From: Andrena cerasifolii
Taxonomy: Eukaryota; Arthropoda; Insecta; Hymenoptera; Andrenidae
DNA length: 64,000 nt
Direction: 5' to 3'
NCBI RefSeq assembly: GCF_050908995.1
Contig: NC_135119.1
Span: forward strand, 23,341,001-23,405,000
The translations under genes were made by a program, and so were the position numbers. Every line of letters starts with the position of its first letter. Within the stretch, counting starts at the first letter, position 1. The notes beneath the pieces are model-generated. The model worked only from the letters and a program-made list of their open reading frames with translations, ran no database searches and was not told the DNA's origin. Positions 56,152 through 64,000 of the stretch are shown here, piece by piece.

Positions 56152-59100
56152 TTAACTAGGTCCAGGAGGAGCATTGAAATTAAACATGGTAGTTGGTGGA
56201 CGTCCCGGCAATGGTTTTGGCGGTAGTCTTGGAGTTACCGATCCTGAAATTCGATATACAATGGGAATAGTGGATATAACGTAACACTGCACATTTCCAT
56301 CTAATTCCGTTATACAGTTTTTTACCATTAGGTTGCGTAGGTGGAAGTTTGGTAGGGCTGGGCCCGTTGAGAGACGTGTGCCTTCGTAAGTGTACGGTGG
56401 TCGAACATGTGTTCTCCAGCGTGGAATTCCGCCTTGCGAGCAGTGCTGAACTACTTGGGTTCAGTGTAAGAAGTCGAGGCGGTAGAATTACTGGCGGCAG
56501 GTCTCTTCGCGGTGGTAACGGAGGAGGAGACGTGCCGTCCCTTGGAGGAAGTATTGGCGCGTTTGGAGCTTGTCTCGCCTGTGCATCCAGTTACAGAAAT
56601 AGTACTTCACAAGCAGCACGACATTTAAGCTACATATATCCGCATTCCATTGGTACATCCATGCTATGCCCTATCTAACAATCTAGCCACGAACCTACTG
56701 TAGAATTCAATTCCCTTGTAACTTACTTGTTGCGGCGACTCGCTTATGGAACTCTCTCGTTTCCTATGAGATCTGGGTGGCAAAGGTGGCGGAGGTTGAT
56801 TGAGAGGTACGTGACTCGGTGACGGCGGGGGCGGCATCGCTGCGCCAGGGCTGCCACCGGACGACGACAGATTAGTCAGAGCTCCCATTATACCTATCGT
56901 ACCGGAATTGAAGCCGAAGTGACTGTTCTGCGGCTGATGATGGGGGACAGGCAAGTGGCCAGGGGATCCCAATTGCGGGCTGCTACCGGGCGAGCTGATC
57001 GAGAGCCCCGACAAGCTAAGAGGACCTGGCGAACCTGGAGGTGGACCTGTGCCTGTATTAACAGTAAAGTACGTCTGCTACCTATGCAAGCACTTTGCGC
57101 AACGGAATGAAACCTGTTCTTTCTCCGGTCCATTGAAAATAAGTGTAGAAGAAGCAGCCTACAATCATGTACTAGACCCAAGGCACTAACTTCGCGCTAG
57201 CTTCGCACTAACCTCCCAATAAAACAGGTGCAAAGACACTGTGGTCCCCTATGTGAGAAACTGTGATGTGCGACGTGTGCGGTGGAGTCTCTGGTAGTTC
57301 TGGCGGCGGAGCTTCCGGCGGAGGATCGTGCAGCCTTACGCTGGAGGCGACGGCTTGCAACGGAGCTGGTAACTTCCCGCTTAAACTTCTAGCTTTAATG
57401 CCAGGCGATTTTAAGTTCAAGTCGGGCCATTTGCGAGGCTGCAAAGTTGATACACGGGGTAAACAACGTTATCACGTTTACGCGGCTCGTGATGATACGA
57501 GGAAGACTTACGACTCTGGGTGGTTGCCTACATCCCCTCGGCTCTACCTCCAAGCTTTTATTGTACAAATAATTGCTTATGTCCGCATCTTTCATGTTGG
57601 GATCGAAGGGCGACAAGTTCTCAATGAAATGTCTTATCCTAGTCTCCACAGAAAGACAATACGGCTGGTTTTGGTACTGCTGAATTTCACCGGTTATTTC
57701 CGCCACTTTCCGCCGTTTGCTGAAATTTATCAGCTCCGGACTCCCCGGCAGATAATCTGGGTTCCCTTCCTCAATGTGTAAAATGTTGGTCAGGTACATG
57801 CCTGGAGAAACAAACGATCGTTGGAAATTTATTCGAGCCGTCAGATAATACTGCTTTCTCTATTATTTACCAAAGAACGGTACGCAAGGTGGATTTATGG
57901 ATCGTAATTTTTCTTGATATTTTCGAAAGTGATCGTTATTCAGATCTCGCGCCTCCTCCAGGGCTTTTTCCAATCGTGCCGGTATTTGCTGCAAATAAAC
58001 GAAAATTCGTGATCGAGTTGGTTACGCTTGAAAGCGTTCTACGAATTAATATTAACAGAACGTACTTGGAAAGTGAATTTTAACCTAAATACAGATGCAG
58101 ATCCCATAGCACTAACAATCGCTAGGACGCCGTTAAAATTATTAAGATCTTGAAGCACCATCATAATTTCGATTGCTCGCGACACAATCGCTATTCGCTC
58201 CTCCAGATTTTCAGCTTCCACTATAGTTTTCTCAAGCCACCGAGTGAACTGTACAATAAAGCAGCGATAACTATTTAATTTCCCAAAGTATATTGTACAC
58301 AAGTACGGTTAGCTGATTCTCAAAACGCAACTTACGTTCGTCGTGTGCTTTATCATTTTCAGTAAATTGGGAGATGTCTTTTCTTTATCTTTCTTTGTCC
58401 ATACTGACCCTACCAATTCTGAAGGCTTCACAGTTCTGTACAATTCGAATTCTAGGAGAGTTAACTGCCTTGCTAATTCAATTGGATGTAACTGGAATTT
58501 CGAGAAAATCCTTTATTTTATTGTTATCGATCCCCGCGATGATTTGCATCCGTAAATCGTACCGTTAATATTCCCCATTCTTCTTCCGGAACTTTTAGGT
58601 GCCATTCAATTGGCGGCGGAGATCGTTCGAAGCTAAACGTGATAGGTCGCTGTTCCGAGGGTTCACACTTTCTCTGTACAATTTTTATCACCGAATCCAC
58701 CCACTTTCTCATCGACTTTCCGCTCACTGTGTCTAGAAATAATTGTAACCTTTCCAACAGATTTCTATCGCGTTCAAAATCATAAAAATGGTGATCGACC
58801 TAATTCAAGTAAGATTTAAATGAATATTAAAAGGGTTCAGAGTTAAAGTATTTCAGATTCAAAGTATCGAGATGTTACGAACCCAGTGTCTTAAAACATT
58901 TAAAACTCTGAATTGTACAGGCTGGCAGAATTCCTTCCTATATCTCTTCCAATCTTCCCTCGCGGTTGTTTTACAACCGGAAGGTTTCTCCTCTTCGCCA
59001 TAAACTAACGAAGGATCTGGTATGTCAAATCTGTCGATTAGCAAAGTCAATAGTTCCTGAGGTGAGCAAAAACTCCTGCAATTCGGGAAAAAAATGTAAT

Positions 59101-62100
59101 TAAAATCTGCTTTCACGCGAGAACCGAACATCTGATGTGTAAATCCACGTACCTATAAGTAGTAAGGAATGTTCGTACAAAAGCTGGATCAGCGTATATA
59201 TGATAAGTTAATCTTTCTACCAATTTAACCAAAGTCGCGCCTTTAATTAATGGAACACCTCCGTTTTCTCTGGCTTCCAAAACAATATTTTCAGGGCCAT
59301 CCTGCTCGGCAAATTTATACAAGTGTGGTGGGGGTAACCTTAAGGGATGCTTCCGCTCTTCATCCAAAAGGATACTGTCCAAAGTTCTTTCTAACATACT
59401 CTTCGTATTCAACATTACAAGATCCGCCATCCAACTGTTCTTATCTTCGACGGATTTGGCAACAAGAATAACATTAGGATGGTCCCTTGGTCCAATTTCA
59501 AAGGCGTTTTTTAATTCTGTAAGAACAATCACTTATACCGATCCCTGCTCTTAATTACAAGCTTCTAATTCCCTTCGAACTTACCCTCGGTATCCTCCCT
59601 GTCAATAATATCAACTTTTCTAATAAAAAACCTTTCCTTTAAACGCAGTTCACCTTGGTGAGGCGGGTGGCCCACAACGCCAACCGCTGCAACAGTGACG
59701 CTAACTCTTTTACCACCACTAGGTTTACAAAGAACTAATAAACCATCGAAAAGAAGCGCTTTTCGTTCCGTTAGTCTTCTTCCGTTACTCACTTTCCCCA
59801 GCATGTCCTCTGTACCATGAAAAGGGGCAGAATCGTGAAAATGTAATGTTACGTAAGTTGAGCGAAGAAGCAAGTGTTACGAAGCGACGCCTCGTTTCCA
59901 TACCGCGTATAAATTCGTTGCAACACTGGCCAACATCCCTCTGATCCCACCCATCAACAGTTTTCTGTAATTCGCTAGTTTTCTCTAATGCTGCTTGCCT
60001 CCTTGCCCTGCTCTGCATTCGCAGGCCTGTGTCCTTTTTTGGAAGACTCGCCATAGATTGTAATAATTCCATCTGCAGTGGTCTCAGAAGACCTTGTACT
60101 TGCTCCAAAGTCTCACCATCCTCTATATTTGGTGTACGTTTCTGTAATACCTAAGCAAAATACCACAGAGCCATTAGATTTAACCGCACCCACCGGCACA
60201 TGCACAGAAACCTATTGGAACCGTACCTTTATATAGTCAAAGTACAAAAAACAATGCCATATTGGTTGTAGTAAAAGTTTTGGCAAATAATATTTCACGG
60301 CTTCTTTAAATCCGTGCCCCGCTGCTCGTAATGCGCAATTAGCTTCAGGCCTCGACAATAAATTTGTTAAAACTTCTCGACTAGCTGGACTATTAATGTC
60401 TTTTGCATACCTAATGTCGTGATTGTAATAGATTCTGTTTTAGAAGAGAAAATAATACGAGTACGGGATTATTCAGCTGTTTCAAACATACTTTATATAA
60501 ACATCGAACTCTGCTGCTTCTGCTAGCTCTTCGAAACAGGAGCCGACTGTGGGCGTTTGTTTCTCTTCTGTAATTTCCATTATATCTTCTAAACTACCAA
60601 GTAACGTTACAGTAACTTCATAAATATCCATAATATTACTGAAAAGTGTTTCAAGTTCAGTTCTATCTTGCGCTAACTTCGCAATCTCTTCCCGAAATAC
60701 CTGTTCGAGGGACAAAGCAAATTTTACCTCTCTTATATTAACCGATTTTTTACCGATTTCGCGTGTCGCCGTACCTTAATGATCATATGGAGATCACGCA
60801 AATAGTGACGTTCATCGTGTATGAGATCCCGGACAGATTCTTCATAAGTTTGAGACACAACCGCGCCTAGACCACTTTGTGGTCCCTCGGCGTAATCGTC
60901 TTGATAGAACAGGTCCATTAATACCTGTTAATAGATTAATAATTACACAAAGCAGGCCTTAAAATAAATCAACAGCGTGCAGGTCGTATCGAGCTTTCAT
61001 CTGCGAGTTAAGAAGTAAATATACATTACCATGTCTGCGCACATCGCGACTCTTATATCCTCGCAAGATATCTCTACATGGCGTATGTTCTTGACATAGT
61101 TTCCAGCTAGCTGAAAAGAAAATAGTCTTAAACATTTTCAGGAATTAGTAATCGTAAAGAGCTTGGCATAATCGTTCGTGAAATACGATGCCAATTAAGC
61201 TTCTGAAATTAATCAATAAGTAGCTCTTACCAACCTTCAGAATATCTGCAGAAATGTATTCCAAGACTCCTACTACGAAAAGACTAACTTGCAAATCAAT
61301 TTTCTGCTGTAATACCTCCTGTCGACAGAAAAGTAAAGCATCGTACTATAAGCCAGCAAGTGTATAGAATTCAAATAAAATATAATCAGATTAATCCAAT
61401 TACTTTCTGTAACAGTTGATGAATTTTGTCAACGGGAAGAACTAGCGGCGATTTCTTCTTTCCTTTTTCTAAGGCATCCCTCGCGTCTCGTAGTGCCCAT
61501 CTATCAATGGGTGTGGGAAACGTGCGCCTTACTCTTTCTTCTACGTCTTGAGGTGTATGCGGAGGAGGATGCCCGCAAAGCATGCCCAACAGCCTTAAGA
61601 TCAAGCTCTCGACATAGTCCAAGGCATCTTGCCGTGCTTTAAGACTATGATGTACTTGCTCCAATACCTATAACAGCAAAGAATTCGATATATAACAATC
61701 AATTGCTTCTATTCTCCGTTTTACAAAAGCATCGTGCGTTACGTGAGAATTATTGCTCCGCAGGACTTTTCTGCAGCGAATAACCTCGTATTCGATCGAA
61801 ATTTATGCTTCAAATAAGAATTACTTTTCTCAAACATATTGTTCTAAAGAATATAGGCTACCCTGCGTGTACATAATGTCAACGGACTATGAATCTGTCA
61901 AACCGATTCTGAGGGCGGTATTCTCAGTCGCTACTTATTCTTAAGCGAATGCTTAAGCATGCGGCATCCTCTGCTAACCTAGTAGCTAGTAAAGGACGCT
62001 GAATGCTCAAGCATTTGCTTGAGAATAAGTAGCGACTGAGAATACCGCCCTGAAAGTGTTTCAAAGCGTTTGACTGCTCCAATCGTTAAAGCGTTTCATA

Positions 62101-62657
62101 GTGTCCGTTAGAATATAATCGTCGATAATTGACGGACCAAGCAACAACGCTTTCTCAAGAATAACAAACTAAATTCCCTACGCAACGCTCGCAATGAAAA
62201 GTAAACAACCAAGTTTGTCACAAAGGAGCATACTGTGTTTTCAACAGACACGCTGCCTTTAATTGGCGAAGTGTAATGCACCATATTGTGTATCACCGAG
62301 TTCAGCGCGACTGATTAAACGAATTCGGGGATTGCCGGAATGTTTACTCCCGCGAGAGCCGAGGTACGGGATGAGTTTTCTGGTCTGCGAGAAGTGGGCA
62401 TGCGACATCGTCGCGCCGGAGTATCGCGCGACAATGACAATGTACGATTATCGTTGGGCTAGGATCGAATCGACGGGATTCGGTGCTGGGTGACACGGGG
62501 GGACCAATGGGAGATTCGGCGGGATGGAATTATCCTCGTCTTCGGATACCTTGCGTAGAGAGTTGACAAACACTCCCTTCCACTTGGCGGCGTTCTCCTC
62601 TTTCTGAAAGTCGTAGCCTGACGGCTCGCCCACCACTGACGCCGGCGACGAAAACAT
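56152..62657 (-). CDS. Sos: Son of sevenless, Ras guanine-nucleotide exchange factor
   Basis: Twenty exons (minus) join in frame to 1329 residues: 62550-62657, 61404-61667, 61235-61318, 61030-61110, 60775-60924, 60492-60700, 60227-60410, 59904-60150, 59585-59809, 59153-59516, 58883-59075, 58563-58799, 58336-58491, 58066-58248, 57871-57988, 57512-57801, 57213-57438, 56727-57052, 56326-56578, 56152-56243. Domains: histone-fold head (1-190; YDFQKEENAAKWKGVF); DH (about 205-395; YEESVRDLIHDERHYLRDLH); PH (about 430-560); REM (about 590-725; IKGATLVKLVERLTYHIYAD); CDC25 catalytic (about 780-1010; LHPIELARQLTLLEFELYR, DLNNFNGVLAIVSAMGSASV); proline-rich tail (1035-1329) with SH3 ligands PPPPLPPRSHRKR and PPPLPPRRD for Drk/Grb2. 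Known role: loads GTP onto Ras after receptor tyrosine kinase activation, at the plasma membrane. The start MFSSPASVV is the only suitable ATG before the conserved head. Confidence 0.96.
61911..62052. mobile_element. Palindromic MITE in Sos intron 1
   Basis: Arms of about 50 bp are nearly perfect inverted copies: gagggcggtattctcagtcg at the left, cgactgagaataccgccc at the right, with ctacttattct(t/c)aagc next to them. The loop is about 40 bp. The element is 142 bp and noncoding. No clear target duplication was found. Confidence 0.75.
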
Positions 62658-64000
62658 CTCGATCCACTAGTACGAGGTATCACGCAGCCGATAGAATAAC
62701 GCGCACTAGCTAGAGAACACAGTCCGGATAGTTGCCGATACAGTATTCGTCCGTTGAGAGCTCGCAGCTCGGGACCGGCGCGGCGGCGAGCTCATACCGC
62801 GCTGGGGAGACATTTCTGAGTGGCTGGCTTCTCGCTTCTGCCTTGCCGAGCGGGCGACGGAGAGGCAGCCAGAGCTAGCCAGAGGGAGCGAAAGCGAGCG
62901 AGGAACAGAACGGGACGGACGTAGGCACGACGCCTCCGTCTCGCTCGTTCCTTCGCCTGGCCGACGCTCCGTCCTTCGCGCACCTTCGCGTGCCTCGGCC
63001 CGCGTGCGAGACTACACGGAAAATGACTCTCCGTCTGCTCGCTATGTGCTCGCACGCGGGCCGAGCACGCGAAGGACAGAGTGTCAGCCACGCGAAAGAT
63101 AGACCGAGACGGGGGCGCCGTACTACGTCTGTCCCGTGCCGTTCCTCGGTCGCTTTCGGCCCCCTCTGACTCGCTCCCGTTTCTTCTCGCTCTGGCCCAC
63201 GGCAAGGCAGCAGTGGAACAGATATGGTGGGAACGTCGACCAGCTTATAATACACAGGCCAAAGCGAGCTCGCAACGAGATAATACTGTATTTACAATGA
63301 CCATTTCGTCGGGAATCACTAAAACTTGACAGAGACGTCTGTCTGTCCGTCAGTCCGTTTTCTCTCAGGGCGCAGACATCTCTGTGTTGTAATGGGACGG
63401 CTAAGCCACACGGTTATATTCCATCGGTATCCTCGCGCCTCGAGCACTTGTTATTCTTGGAAGCATCTCCGAGGCCAACCCGAGAGTCCCCGAGTTATGC
63501 CGTTTGTGCATTTTACACGCCCTTTTGCACGAGAATTTTTGTCAGAACCTAGCGCAAGCACCACTACTATCAAAGGATACCATTGCGCGACTCGCATCGA
63601 TCGATAACTGCGATAGCGACCGTCTGCGACCAGATATTCGCGAGTTCGAGATATATCGCGGCGCACGCGACTATCGATCGCGCCTATCGAGACATTTTTG
63701 AAGTTCGCGGAAATGCAAGTTGCTGAATGAATCGTTCTTGTTCGGCGGGACGTGCTGTTTGGTAGTTGGGCGTCGCGATTTCTCGTGATTTCTGTAAACA
63801 GTTTCGTAGAATTCGGAACGTTCACGAGGCATTCGGAGAGAAATGGGAGGGTTGGCCGGTTTTGGGCCTGGCGACGAGTTCGGACATTGAGACCTGTTCG
63901 ATGAAAACATCGAAAGTCCCAATGCCGTGTGGGTTAGGTGTAAACGAATGGCGTCCGAATTCGAATTTATTAATTGCTCAGGAATTAACGGGATACTTGA
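62658..64000. other. CpG-rich 5' flank of Sos
   Basis: The region upstream of the Sos start is strongly CpG-rich to about 63,200, consistent with a promoter and 5' leader transcribed leftward. Open frames of 60-137 codons occur on both strands and are Arg/Ser/Ala-rich by composition. None continues into a recognisable protein. No second gene is supported up to the end of the window. Confidence 0.45.
62983..63075. promoter_or_regulatory. GC-rich hairpin upstream of Sos
   Basis: The left arm 62983-63010 (ccttcgcgtgcctcggcccg then cgtgcgag) is complementary to the right arm 63049-63075 (ctcgcacgcgggccgagcac then gcgaagg) apart from one bulged base, with a 38-bp loop. It lies 326-418 bp upstream of the Sos ATG, in either the promoter or the 5' leader. 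The pairing is seen directly; the function is not. Confidence 0.7.

Noticed and set aside
62792..63255. Minus-strand ORFs of 126 and 137 codons upstream of Sos
   Set aside because: They are Arg/Ala/Ser-rich frames in the CpG-rich flank that cover the hairpin, with no domain and no in-frame link to the conserved Sos start.
1..64000. tRNA or rRNA genes
   Set aside because: I looked for box A/B patterns and cloverleaf-like pairs while reading and saw none that held up; a tRNAscan or Infernal run would settle it.

Overview
The window is eukaryotic, almost certainly insect, nuclear DNA. All four genes that can be read are split by short introns with GT/AG ends. Their products (an insect-type lachesin, a Son of sevenless, an anoctamin and a zinc polyol dehydrogenase) read like insect proteins. 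The alternation of AT-rich stretches with GC/CpG-rich stretches fits Hymenoptera (bee, wasp or ant), but the order is an inference.

Layout. About 1-34,000 is gene-poor: I could not support a host protein-coding gene there. It holds many short non-autonomous DNA transposons (MITEs and foldback elements), two decayed transposase tails with a CxxC zinc-finger signature, retroposon-like tails and tandem arrays. About 34,178-62,657 is gene-dense with four complete genes: a zinc-dependent medium-chain dehydrogenase (+, 5 exons, 339 aa), lachesin (-, 6 exons, 362 aa), an anoctamin/TMEM16 protein (+, 13 exons, 1083 aa) and Son of sevenless (-, 20 exons, 1329 aa). For each, I placed splice sites by hand so that every junction keeps the reading frame. 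The dehydrogenase and lachesin converge, lachesin and the anoctamin diverge, and the anoctamin and Sos converge. 62,658-64,000 is the CpG-rich 5' flank of Sos and holds a strong GC-rich hairpin.

Function. The four genes are not a pathway. Sos is the Ras guanine-nucleotide exchange factor downstream of receptor tyrosine kinases. Lachesin is a surface immunoglobulin-superfamily adhesion protein. The anoctamin keeps all six acidic/amide residues of the TMEM16 calcium site. The dehydrogenase keeps its catalytic and structural zinc ligands.

The most unusual theme is in the repeats. Three unrelated foldback elements carry internal tandem amplification: 23 bp x 10 in a hAT-like element at 13,694-14,451; 122/115 bp x 14 in a hAT-like element at 32,069-33,841; and 190 bp x about 3.3 in one arm of an element at 47,039-48,132. 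Several families show clear target-site duplications (TTAA, TA, 8 bp), so element boundaries can be set to the base.
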